Assembly: GCA_019090615.1 (NCBI GenBank)
Contig: JAHRVQ010000012.1
Span: 124,001 to 188,000, forward strand
Direction: 5' to 3'
From: Pseudomonadales bacterium
GTDB taxonomy: Bacteria > Pseudomonadota > Gammaproteobacteria > Pseudomonadales > Azotimanducaceae
Length of the DNA: 64,000 bases
Shown here: positions 1 to 8,407 of the stretch, one piece after another
Position numbering within the stretch: the stretch's first letter is position 1
Layout of the letters: every line of letters begins with the position of its first letter
Position numbers and translations under genes: made by a program
The notes under the pieces: generated by a model
Databases searched by the model: none
Told to the model about the DNA's origin: nothing
Seen by the model: the letters and a program-made list of their open reading frames with translations, nothing else

Positions 1-1486
1 AGCCTTCTCCAGGCACACTGTTAACACTGATTTCTCCTCCCATATATTCGATCAGGCGTTTACTAATGGTCAAACCCAGACCGGTGCCACCAAAGCGTTC
101 ACTTATACTCTCATCAGCCTGCATAAAAGCCGAAAATATTGTGCTAATCTGCGGTTCGGACATACCAATACCAGTATCTCGCACTCGCATATCCAATATC
201 AGCCAGCCTTTAGAGAGCCTGCCAGCTTCTATGGACAGAGTCACGGAACCAACTTCGGTAAACTTTATGGCATTGCCAATAATATTGGTAAGCACTTGTC
301 TCACTCTAACTGGGTCGCCATATAAATATTTTGGGATAGCACTATCAATATCAGCATTCAGGCCAACCTGACTTGCCTCTACCTGCTCAAAAAATAGCGA
401 CAAAACCGCATCAACTTCATTTCGAAAATCAAACTGCTGGCTCACGAAGCTAAGATTGCCTGACTCAACCTTGGACAGATCAAGAATATCGTTAATAAGA
501 CTCAACAGGGTTTTTGAGGCGCTGTTAATGCGCCCCAATAAAACACCCTGTTTATCTTCATGGCGATAATTGCGTAATAGGACACCAGTAAATCCAATAA
601 TCGCATTCATAGGAGTACGTAATTCGTGAGACATGGTTGATAAAAAAACACTTTTGGCGCTATTAGCCTGTTCTGCCTTACGCAGGCTTTGTTGGGCATA
701 AGATTCTGCTTCGGCGCGTATTTTAACTTCTGCAGTCAGTTTTTCAGCTTCATCTTGCAAACGACGGCTGACGGCCCGAAGATCACCCACTATTTTAAGA
801 ATTAACAGCAAAACCAGCAGCAAAATCCCGCAGTAAGCCATAAATGATTCAGTCAATTCACTCAAACTGGCAACAAACAACCCATCAAGTGGTAAATCAA
901 CTTCCAGCACGCCGCGAACATCACCCGCCCGCCAATCATTTTTTGGCGTATCAGGGTGTAAATTATGGCACCCCACACAACCTGGTTTGAGCACATCAGC
1001 CTTCGCAAAACGAAGCGAAAGACCTTCACTTTTCTGGATGAACTCAAAGTATGAATCCTCAGGTATTGCGTTAAGTCTCTGCCAGGCCTGCTCAGCAAAT
1101 TGGTCACGTAAACCTCCGCTTGCTTCACGCCACGGAAAAGGATATCGACTATAGAGTTTAACTTTTGCACCTTCGACCCGCTGACCAATTTTTTCGCCCA
1201 ACAACATGCTTAACGTTGCCGGTAATGGCACCGCATTAACGTGCGACTGATAATCATGCCGAACATCGATAGCAGAGGATTGCGCGAGCACCGAAATCAC
1301 TTCTGAGGTATACAGAGCGCGAAACTCTTCGATGGTAGTTACATACATATTCGCATAGGACAGGGCTGAACTACGGATCAGGTTATCGCGTAAACTCACC
1401 CCAATGAGAGCCACAGCCACCAGCACCAATAGAAAGGCAAAACCAATGAGCGGTATATAGAATCGAAAGTACTTCTGCGACTGCAT
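1..1486 (-). CDS. Tll0287-like (DUF3365) heme-motif sensor histidine kinase, 3' end outside window
   Basis: Reading the minus strand from the ATG at 1486 gives an open frame to the window edge with no stop. A membrane segment at about residues 10-30 is followed by a periplasmic region ending in a c-type heme motif, CVGCH at 170-174, typical of Tll0287-like/DUF3365 sensor domains. A second membrane segment lies near 205-227 and a short coiled coil leads to HisKA (SHELRTP, phospho-acceptor His about 287). The ATPase domain follows, with N, G1 (DTGIGM) and G2 (FGGTGLGL) boxes. The sequence is cut just after the G2 region, so a C-terminal receiver cannot be excluded. Bound heme would suit redox or gas sensing; that role is inference. 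It is divergent from the ammonium-transporter/receiver fusion at 1726, a candidate partner. Confidence 0.88.
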   Translation of the reverse strand, partial: MQSQKYFRFYIPLIGFAFLLVLVAVALIGVSLRDNLIRSSALSYANMYVTTIEEFRALYTSEVISVLAQSSAIDVRHDYQSHVNAVPLPATLSMLLGEKIGQRVEGAKVKLYSRYPFPWREASGGLRDQFAEQAWQRLNAIPEDSYFEFIQKSEGLSLRFAKADVLKPGCVGCHNLHPDTPKNDWRAGDVRGVLEVDLPLDGLFVASLSELTESFMAYCGILLLVLLLILKIVGDLRAVSRRLQDEAEKLTAEVKIRAEAESYAQQSLRKAEQANSAKSVFLSTMSHELRTPMNAIIGFTGVLLRNYRHEDKQGVLLGRINSASKTLLSLINDILDLSKVESGNLSFVSQQFDFRNEVDAVLSLFFEQVEASQVGLNADIDSAIPKYLYGDPVRVRQVLTNIIGNAIKFTEVGSVTLSIEAGRLSKGWLILDMRVRDTGIGMSEPQISTIFSAFMQADESISERFGGTGLGLTISKRLIEYMGGEISVNSVPGEG

Positions 1487-1725
1487 AATATTTGCTGCTA
1501 ATAAATTGAGTTATTATAAATAGTTGGAATTTAGTAGAGCGCCGGATCTATTCTGGCCTGTATTGAGTGTAGATCAAGCAACGCTTTTATTGCGGCAAAA
1601 ACAACCCTCAACAAGATCTAAAAACCCTTGCTGCGCTCGATAATCGACTAAACTCAACGGAACAAGATCTGATTAAATGCCAATTTTCGTCAACACCAGC
1701 TTAATCAAGCTGGAAAACAGCAAAT

Positions 1726-4017
1726 ATGCCAGCACCAAGCATCGATACCCTGTGGATACTGTTTTGTGCCCTGCTGGTTATGTTTCAGCAGGCGGGGTTC
1801 TTATGCCTGGAATCTGGCCTAACGCGTAAAAAAAACAATATAAATGTTGCCGCCAAAAATCTAACTGATGCCTGCCTTGCCTGCCTGGTATTCTGGGCAA
1901 TAGGTTATAGCATCGCTTTTAACCCAACCGGCCTCAGTTTAAACACCCAATTTGTCTTTTTTGACCCACATAGCGCAAACGCTACAACTTCGGCCCATTT
2001 TATTTTCCAGCTCATGTTCTGTTGCACCGCCATCACCATCATCTCAGGTGCAGTCGCGGAAAGAATATCCTATCGTGGCTATTTACTTCTCACGCTGATC
2101 GCAGCCCTACTCGTCTACCCTCTATTTTGTAATCTAAGCTGGTCCAGTCAGGGCTGGCTGAAAACCTTTGGGTTTTACGATTATGCTGGTGCAACAGTGG
2201 TACATGGCACCGCCGGCTGGATTGCCCTGGCATCCATTATCATTCTTGGTCCAAGAACAGGGCGATTTGACGAACATGGTGCTGCTCGTCACTTACCTGA
2301 ATCCAATTTAGTACTTTCGTCTCTGGGTATTTTTATTATTTGGTTTGGCTGGATGGGTTTTAACGGTGGCAGTACTTACGCCCTTAACAACACCGTATTT
2401 CCGGTACTGTTTAATACATTTTTAGGCGGCTGCGGTGGATTTTTGCTAATAGTATCAGTCCAGTTATTAACCAATAAAGTGATTGATTTACGACAATGTA
2501 TGAATGGACTATTGGCGGGCCTGGTGGCAATTACTGGCGGCGCAGATTTAATGCTGGCCCATGAAGCATTTCTAATCGCCATGATAGGCGCATTGTTAAT
2601 GCTCGGCACTCAAAGGTTATTGTTAAAGGTTCAACTTGATGACGCGGTAGGTGTTGTACCGGTTCATCTCGTCGCTGGTATTTGGGGCACCCTGATACTG
2701 CCATTTCTACATCAAGGCCAGGTCGAACTAATCCCACAACTGGTGGGTATCAGCCTTTGCGGCGTTATCTCTTTTGCCATTAGTTTTATCGCACTGAAAG
2801 CAATGCAACCTTTTATCCAGCTGCGAATCAATAAAAAAACCGAGCAACTGGGCCTCAACCTGGTTGAGCACGGGGCGATAGATGAGCTCACCGATCTGAT
2901 GGACGATATTAATTCAGCTGTTAATCGCAGTCCAGGATCGGCCACTGAAGAACAACGCCTTCGGGTGGAGCCTTTTACCGAAATCGGACAAATCGCAAAA
3001 CAATTTAATTCACTATTAGAGAATATCGGTGATGCTAACAAACAACTGATGGTCGAAAAAACCAGAGTAGATAATTCACTGCTAAACATGGAACACCTGA
3101 ATAATGCCATTGCCGCCCATAATCTAGTGAGTACCACAGATCTAAAGGGTAAAATCACCTATGTTAATGACAAACTCTGCACGCTGAGTCAGTACAGTAA
3201 AACAGAATTATTGCGCGGTTCTCACCGGCTGATTAAATCAGATGAGCATGAGGAATCATTTTGGCAGACACTTTGGCAAGACCTGGAAAAACATAAAACC
3301 TGGACCGGAAATATTTGTAATCGCGCCAAAGACGGTTCTAACTTCTGGGTCCAGACAACCATTAGCCCTCGCTATGACAACCAGATGCTGACGGGTTATA
3401 TGTGCATTCAAACCAATATCAGAAAACAAAAACCAAACCCAACAGCCAAAAGTCAAAGCAGGTCACACGAGCGCAGAACGGCTGCCATTACAAATTCAAC
3501 CAACATAACCAACCCTGCATTTTCAGCACCAAACCCGCAACATAGCGACAAAATCCAGAGTCAGTCAGAGAGCCAGAGCATACCCGAAAACCAACCCCCT
3601 GTTAAAAATAACACTCTCAGCGCCCAGCCCACAGAACCGCAAAATGCCACTGCCAAACACTGCCTAATAGTCGATGATACCAGTGTTAACCTTGAATTAG
3701 CCGGTATGTTGCTGGATGAAATTGGCCTCACTTACGACTTTGCCAACAACGGCCAGGAGGCAATCGACGCTGTAGAAAACCATACCTATGATATCGTACT
3801 GATGGATATGCAGATGCCTGTGATGGGCGGGATTGAAGCTGCAGGCCGAATACGAAAAAACCACTCTAATGAATCACTACCTATTGTTGCCATGACGGCC
3901 AACGTTTTACCTGAACATAAACTGGCCTGTACTAATGCCGGCATGAATGATTTTATCGGCAAACCGGTTGTTTTCGAATCACTCGTTGAAGTCATGGAGA
4001 AATGGCTAGACAGATAA
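1726..4017 (+). CDS. Ammonium transporter (Amt) fused to PAS and response-regulator receiver domains
   Basis: 763 residues. Residues 1 to about 365 form an 11-helix Amt/Rh channel with both pore histidines visible (VVH at H160 and PVH at H314) and the DYAGATVVHG and AERISYRGY signatures. A HAMP-like, coiled-coil linker (about 370-455) leads to a PAS domain (about 463-568), then a low-complexity Ser/Gln/Asn linker (570-640). A full receiver domain follows (645-760), with acidic pair D650/D651, phospho-Asp D694 in VLMDMQMP and Lys746 in GKP. Amt-histidine kinase fusions are known ammonium sensors, but I see no HisKA or ATPase domain here, so it would need a kinase in trans. The divergent kinase at 1-1486 is the obvious candidate. 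It probably senses or transports ammonium at the inner membrane and signals through the receiver. Confidence 0.93.
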   Translation: MPAPSIDTLWILFCALLVMFQQAGFLCLESGLTRKKNNINVAAKNLTDACLACLVFWAIGYSIAFNPTGLSLNTQFVFFDPHSANATTSAHFIFQLMFCCTAITIISGAVAERISYRGYLLLTLIAALLVYPLFCNLSWSSQGWLKTFGFYDYAGATVVHGTAGWIALASIIILGPRTGRFDEHGAARHLPESNLVLSSLGIFIIWFGWMGFNGGSTYALNNTVFPVLFNTFLGGCGGFLLIVSVQLLTNKVIDLRQCMNGLLAGLVAITGGADLMLAHEAFLIAMIGALLMLGTQRLLLKVQLDDAVGVVPVHLVAGIWGTLILPFLHQGQVELIPQLVGISLCGVISFAISFIALKAMQPFIQLRINKKTEQLGLNLVEHGAIDELTDLMDDINSAVNRSPGSATEEQRLRVEPFTEIGQIAKQFNSLLENIGDANKQLMVEKTRVDNSLLNMEHLNNAIAAHNLVSTTDLKGKITYVNDKLCTLSQYSKTELLRGSHRLIKSDEHEESFWQTLWQDLEKHKTWTGNICNRAKDGSNFWVQTTISPRYDNQMLTGYMCIQTNIRKQKPNPTAKSQSRSHERRTAAITNSTNITNPAFSAPNPQHSDKIQSQSESQSIPENQPPVKNNTLSAQPTEPQNATAKHCLIVDDTSVNLELAGMLLDEIGLTYDFANNGQEAIDAVENHTYDIVLMDMQMPVMGGIEAAGRIRKNHSNESLPIVAMTANVLPEHKLACTNAGMNDFIGKPVVFESLVEVMEKWLDR

Positions 4018-4529
4018 CTCCGTATTTCTCATTCGCCAATTGTAATGAGATGCTCTAAGCGTTCGAATACCCGTACTGACATCAAAAAAACAACCCAGAC
4101 GTAACCAGATCCGCCCCCCAGCCTACCAACTGCCACTCCAAGACCGACCTATTGCTCTCTCAGGCCCAGTCAGGAAAAACACATTTACGACCTACTGAAA
4201 CCCAACCACCATGCGCAATATCGCCAACCCATAATTCACCATCCTGTAAATTTTAAACCACCCGTTTACCTGGTCACCATGGAAAGCCTATACTGGCGTC
4301 TGAAATCCAGTATCGCTCACCAGGCTACCTGATCAATGAGCAGATATGAGCCTGAGGAACCTTTTACCAGGTGGCTATCTTGGTTGTGGCAAGCAAAGAG
4401 GGGAATGGAGAAAAGTTATCGCTATAACAACAACTTTTTATAATTCTCAGCTGACGCAGCTATCGCCGAAATGGTCCTTAACCAAAGGCTTCTCAAATAA
4501 ACACCGATTATCTAAATGAAGGGGAATAT
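4018..4529. other. Intergenic stretch without a recognised gene
   Basis: About 510 bases between the Amt fusion and the thiolase gene. I see no ORF of note, no strong hairpin followed by T, and no RNA gene. A ribosome binding site (AAGGGGA-like) for the thiolase lies at the right end. Confidence 0.5.
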
Positions 4530-5696
4530 ATGAATCTCAGTGACAAGGCGGTCATTACCGGCGTAGGTGATACAGCTTATACCCGCGGCGGCGACAAAAC
4601 CTCAGTGGAGCTTATGCTAGAAGCCATTCGCAATGCGGCGGCAGATGCGGGTCTAAAGCCCAACGAACTGGACGGCATCATTCCGCCGATGCTAGATACC
4701 TATGCCGAGGAACTGGCGGCCAATCTTGGCATTGCTGATATGCGTTACTCTGTAACTGTACACACCGGCGGCGCCAGTGCTGTGACCGGCTTGCAAGATG
4801 CCGCCATGGCCGTTGCTAGTGGTCTGGCAAATCATGTCTGTGTCGTCGTTGGCTGGAATGGCTACTCGGCCCTGCGTCCCAAACCCGGCCAGAAACCGAA
4901 TAGAGGCATGCGCGAAACAGCCATGTCGCTATCCACCAAAGATTATTATTACCCCTATGGGGTGACAGCACCAGTGCAGCTGTATGGCTGGTTAGCAACC
5001 AGGCATCAGCAAATTTACGGCACCCAACCGGAAGATACCGGCGCAATCGCCATAGCCGCCAGGAAACATGCCCAGCTTAACGATCGCGCGATGATGCAGG
5101 GCCAGGAATTAACCATGGAAGCGTACCTGAATTCACGTTGGATATCAGAGCCTTTCAGGCTCAATGATTGCTGCCTTGAAACCGATGGTGCCTGTGCAAT
5201 TATTGTATCCAGCCCAGAGCGCGCCAAGGATCTGGCGAAAAAGCCAATCTACATTTCAGGTGTTGCCGAAGGCCACCCCTATCCTGCAGACGATATCGCT
5301 GCTCGACCTGATCCGTTCGAAATCGGCCTTTCTTTTGCCGCCCAAAAAGCATTTGATATGGCCGGCGTAAAAGCAACCGATATGGATTTTATGCAAATTT
5401 ATGATTGCTTCACTTATGTGGTATTACTGCAAATGGAAGCCATGGGTCTGTTTGAGCGTGGCGGCATCGCCGACTACGTCAAAGATGGCGCAATCGAGTT
5501 AGGCGGTAAATGTCCCATTAACACCCACGGCGGCCTCCTTAGTGAAGGACATGTATGGGGTGCCAACCACATCGTAGAAGCAACCCGCCAACTGCGCGGC
5601 GAATGTGGCGAACGACAGGTTAACGATGCCAGTCTCGGTCTGGTAACAGGTTGGGGTGATTTAGGTGATGGCGCCATCGCTATTCTTCATAATTGA
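4530..5696 (+). CDS. SCP-x/Ltp-type thiolase-like lipid-transfer protein (probable acyl-CoA aldolase or thiolase)
   Basis: 388 residues with a thiolase fold: N-terminal [13 protein letters not shown] and a C-terminal NTHGG box at 331-335. Where true thiolases carry the nucleophilic Cys (about residue 80-85), this protein reads HTGGASAV, so that Cys is absent. This is usual for the SCP-x-related lipid-transfer subfamily. That subfamily includes Ltp2, a retro-aldolase of steroid side-chain degradation that works with a DUF35 partner. A YDCFT motif lies at 291-295. A DUF35 gene follows 113 bases downstream, which supports a two-protein acyl-CoA C-C lyase. The substrate is unknown. The ATG at 4530 is preceded by an AAGGGGA-type site. 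Ordinary biosynthetic thiolase is less likely. Confidence 0.85.
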   Translation: MNLSDKAVITGVGDTAYTRGGDKTSVELMLEAIRNAAADAGLKPNELDGIIPPMLDTYAEELAANLGIADMRYSVTVHTGGASAVTGLQDAAMAVASGLANHVCVVVGWNGYSALRPKPGQKPNRGMRETAMSLSTKDYYYPYGVTAPVQLYGWLATRHQQIYGTQPEDTGAIAIAARKHAQLNDRAMMQGQELTMEAYLNSRWISEPFRLNDCCLETDGACAIIVSSPERAKDLAKKPIYISGVAEGHPYPADDIAARPDPFEIGLSFAAQKAFDMAGVKATDMDFMQIYDCFTYVVLLQMEAMGLFERGGIADYVKDGAIELGGKCPINTHGGLLSEGHVWGANHIVEATRQLRGECGERQVNDASLGLVTGWGDLGDGAIAILHN

Positions 5697-5809
5697 ATAG
5701 TCTTCATAGGGCTTAAACACCTGTCACTAGTGTCATTTAATCTAAATTATTCATTCTGGCGCAATAAATAAGTACGTCAGGAAGAAAAAAATAGCAAAGG
5801 AGTTAAATC

Positions 5810-6232
5810 ATGAGCGGACCGCTCCCCGAGCCACGCCCCATGCCAAAATCAACCGATGATTTAAACGGTCAATTTTGGGCGAACTGCGCAACCGGCCAAC
5901 TATGCTTCCAACGTTGCCTGGAATGCGATATCTGGCGCCATATGCCACGTTATATGTGTGCCCATTGCGGATCCCATAAATGGGAATGGAAACAATCCTC
6001 TGGCAAAGGAAAAATATTTTCCTGGATCATTACCCACCAGGCCATGCACCCAAAGTTTCGCGGCGAAACACCTTATGCCGCGCTAGTAGTAGAAATGGAA
6101 GAAGGCTGTCGATTTGTCAGCCGACCCCTGGGAATTACCAACGAGGAACTTGAAATTGATATGCCAGTAGAGGTTGTCTTCGAGCAAATTAATGAAGATT
6201 TTGCCCTGCCCTTGTTTAGAAAAGCCTTATAA
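5810..6232 (+). CDS. DUF35 Zn-ribbon/OB-fold acyl-CoA-associated protein
   Basis: 140 residues. Two CxxC pairs (C36/C39 and C50/C53) form the rubredoxin-like zinc ribbon, followed by an OB-fold (about 60-135). Proteins of this family sit beside thiolase-like enzymes and bind the acyl-CoA or stabilise the complex, as ChsH2-DUF35 does with Ltp2. It follows the thiolase-like gene in the same direction, with its own AAAGGAG site 6-7 bases before the ATG, and ends before a strong hairpin. It is very likely the functional partner of the upstream protein. Confidence 0.88.
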   Translation: MSGPLPEPRPMPKSTDDLNGQFWANCATGQLCFQRCLECDIWRHMPRYMCAHCGSHKWEWKQSSGKGKIFSWIITHQAMHPKFRGETPYAALVVEMEEGCRFVSRPLGITNEELEIDMPVEVVFEQINEDFALPLFRKAL

Positions 6233-6265
6233 ACAGTTCATTATAAAACTGTAATCATAAGCTGA

Positions 6266-6301
6266 AAATTAACAGGGCGCATAAACGCGCCCTGTTAATT
6301 T
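6266..6301. terminator. Bidirectional hairpin terminator between convergent genes
   Basis: A perfect 15-base inverted repeat (6266-6280 with 6287-6301) encloses a six-base loop. The core is AACAGGGCGC/GCGCCCTGTT, flanked by A-rich and T-rich arms, so it can work as a rho-independent terminator in both directions. It serves the DUF35 gene on the plus strand and the SDR ending at 6382 on the minus strand. Confidence 0.85.
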
Positions 6302-6381
6302 CAACAAATTGCCAGACAAGTTACTTGTGGACCAGTTACTCCGGCTAAACACTAACTTCTATGACATTTACTAACTTATTA

Positions 6382-7236
6382 TTAGGGCAACAAACCAGAT
6401 TGCTCCACACCCGCTAACGATTCACAATTTGCCGCCCAGTCATAGGCATCCATAATGCGCGAACAGCGTGTTTCAACCAGATGCTTCAGCCCAGGGTCGG
6501 TAAAAATATACAGCTGCTCTGCCTGAATTGCTTCAAGCACCAGGTCGCCAACAATATCCGGATCAAGTCCCTTAGATAGCATTTCCGCCGTAGCATCCCG
6601 TTCGTTTGGCTCGACTGCACCGCCGTATTCTTCTGGCCTGTTACGGGCGGAATTACCAATATTGGTAGCCACAATACCAGGGCATAGAACAGAAGCACCG
6701 ATATTATGCTTACGATGATCCGCAGCAAAAGTTTCCATCATACCCACCACGGCAAATTTTGTGGCGTTATAGGGCCCTGCACCGCGCAAACCAACCATTC
6801 CGGCCATGGACGCCGTACTGACTACATGACCACCTTCGCCATGGGCCTGGATTAACGGCACAAATGCCTGCAAACCATGGACAACACCCCAAAGGTTGAC
6901 ATCAACCACCCAATTCCAGTTGCGCATACTGCAACTTTCACTATAACCACCAACCGCAACACCGGCGTTATTGCTGACTATATGTACCTTACCAAAGGTG
7001 CCAATAGTAGCTTCAGCTGCGGCCTGCATGGATTCCAATTTGGTCACATCTACCTGCACACAGGCAGCCTCCAAACCTTTGCTATTTAATTCATCAGCCG
7101 CTTTTTGTGCCGGCGCTAATTCAATATCACCGATCATTACCTTCATGCCAGCGGCTGCAAATGCTCGCGCCATGCCGAGCCCCATACCGCTGGCTGCCCC
7201 TGTTATAAATGCCACCTTACCCTGTAGATCTTGCAT
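6382..7236 (-). CDS. Short-chain dehydrogenase/reductase (SDR), paralogue of the next gene
   Basis: 284 residues of classical SDR type. The NAD(P) motif TGAASGMG is near residue 12. NNAG is present, and the catalytic Ser in STASMAG is followed 13 residues later by Tyr in PYNATK with its Lys. An acidic residue ends beta-2 (GDIE), which favours NAD. It aligns without gaps along nearly its whole length with the product of 7341-8198, so the two arose by tandem duplication. The oxidised alcohol is unknown; the neighbouring GMC oxidoreductase and acyl-CoA genes suggest a catabolic role. The start at 7236 has only a weak upstream site, consistent with translation after the upstream paralogue in one transcript. 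Confidence 0.88.
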   Translation of the reverse strand: MQDLQGKVAFITGAASGMGLGMARAFAAAGMKVMIGDIELAPAQKAADELNSKGLEAACVQVDVTKLESMQAAAEATIGTFGKVHIVSNNAGVAVGGYSESCSMRNWNWVVDVNLWGVVHGLQAFVPLIQAHGEGGHVVSTASMAGMVGLRGAGPYNATKFAVVGMMETFAADHRKHNIGASVLCPGIVATNIGNSARNRPEEYGGAVEPNERDATAEMLSKGLDPDIVGDLVLEAIQAEQLYIFTDPGLKHLVETRCSRIMDAYDWAANCESLAGVEQSGLLP

Positions 7237-7340
7237 AGTTTATTCACGCCCCGTTAGTCCCGCCAGGGCGGCTCCTGTTTGTTAAACCCAGTTATTATTG
7301 TTACTAATTACTATTACTACCATTTACCAAAAAACAACAC

Positions 7341-8198
7341 TTAAGATAACTGCAAGCTACTCTGCTCGGCCCCAGACAGCGCCTCACAAGTATCCGCAAA
7401 ATCATAACCGCCAAGAATTTTTCGCATTCGTGACTCTATCATCCGGCGCATGGATGGATCGGTAAAAATATACGGCTGATTTTTCAAAATAGCCTCAAGC
7501 ACCAGCTTGCCCACAACATCTGGGTGCAAACCCTGAGCCAGCGCCGCCGCACTGATATCAAGGTTGCTGGGCGTTGCTGAACCACCATATTCTTCCTGCC
7601 GATTGCGGGTCGAATTGGCGATATTAGTTGCGACCGCACCAGGACATAAAACCGAAACACCAACACCGGTATCACGATTCTCCGCCATCATAGTTTCCAT
7701 CACCCCAACAACAGCGAACTTGGCAGCGTTATAAGGCCCAAGATTCCTTACCCCGTACATACCTGCCATTGAAGCTGTACTAACTACATGTCCACCTTCG
7801 CCGTGCGCCTTAATATGATGCACAAATGCCTGCAAACCATAAACAACTCCCCATAAATTAACATCCATACACCAACGCCAATTCCGCAGATCACAGCTTT
7901 CACTTTTACCACCAACCCCAATACCTGCATTATTACAAAGCACATGTACCTTGCCGAAGGTTTGTAGCGTTTTATCTGCAGCTGCATGCAGCGCTTCCTC
8001 GCTCGTCACATCAACCTGTACGCCTGCAACATCAAAGCCTTTCGACTTTAGATCATCAACCTGCGCCTGCAATGGCTCGTCTTCAATATCACTCAGCATG
8101 ACCTTCATACCAGCCTCAGCAAAGGCACGGGCCATACCCAGGCCCATACCACTGGCGGCACCGGTAATAAAGGCTACTTTTCCTGCCACATCTTGCAT
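7341..8198 (-). CDS. Short-chain dehydrogenase/reductase (SDR), first of a tandem pair
   Basis: 285 residues from the ATG at 8198, chosen because AAGGAG lies seven bases upstream; the longer frame from 8231 adds eleven residues without a better site. TGAASGMG, NNAG, STASMAG and YNAAK mark a complete classical SDR, with SDIE after beta-2 pointing to NAD. It is the upstream member of the pair with 6382-7236, and the two probably share a transcript across the 104-base gap. It is divergent from the GMC oxidoreductase at 8408, leaving about 210 bases for both promoters. The substrate is not predictable. Confidence 0.9.
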   Translation of the reverse strand: MQDVAGKVAFITGAASGMGLGMARAFAEAGMKVMLSDIEDEPLQAQVDDLKSKGFDVAGVQVDVTSEEALHAAADKTLQTFGKVHVLCNNAGIGVGGKSESCDLRNWRWCMDVNLWGVVYGLQAFVHHIKAHGEGGHVVSTASMAGMYGVRNLGPYNAAKFAVVGVMETMMAENRDTGVGVSVLCPGAVATNIANSTRNRQEEYGGSATPSNLDISAAALAQGLHPDVVGKLVLEAILKNQPYIFTDPSMRRMIESRMRKILGGYDFADTCEALSGAEQSSLQLS

Positions 8199-8407
8199 AT
8201 TGTTCTCCTTTTTTATTCCATCAGTTAGCAACTACAGTATCATGCTTCCATTAGCCTGGTCGATAATCACCAATACATAAAAACTTCATTTGAGTGCAGC
8301 CTGCGGATTTTGCAAGTTTAACCACAGCCAACCCTATGTTATCTTTCCGGACTACGCCTTTTTTGGGATCCCGTTAGGATCCCGTTGAAATATTTTGGAG
8401 TAATGGT

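Noticed and set aside
2376-3158. Antisense frames opposite the Amt fusion
   Set aside because: They run across conserved Amt and linker codons of the plus-strand gene and show no motif.
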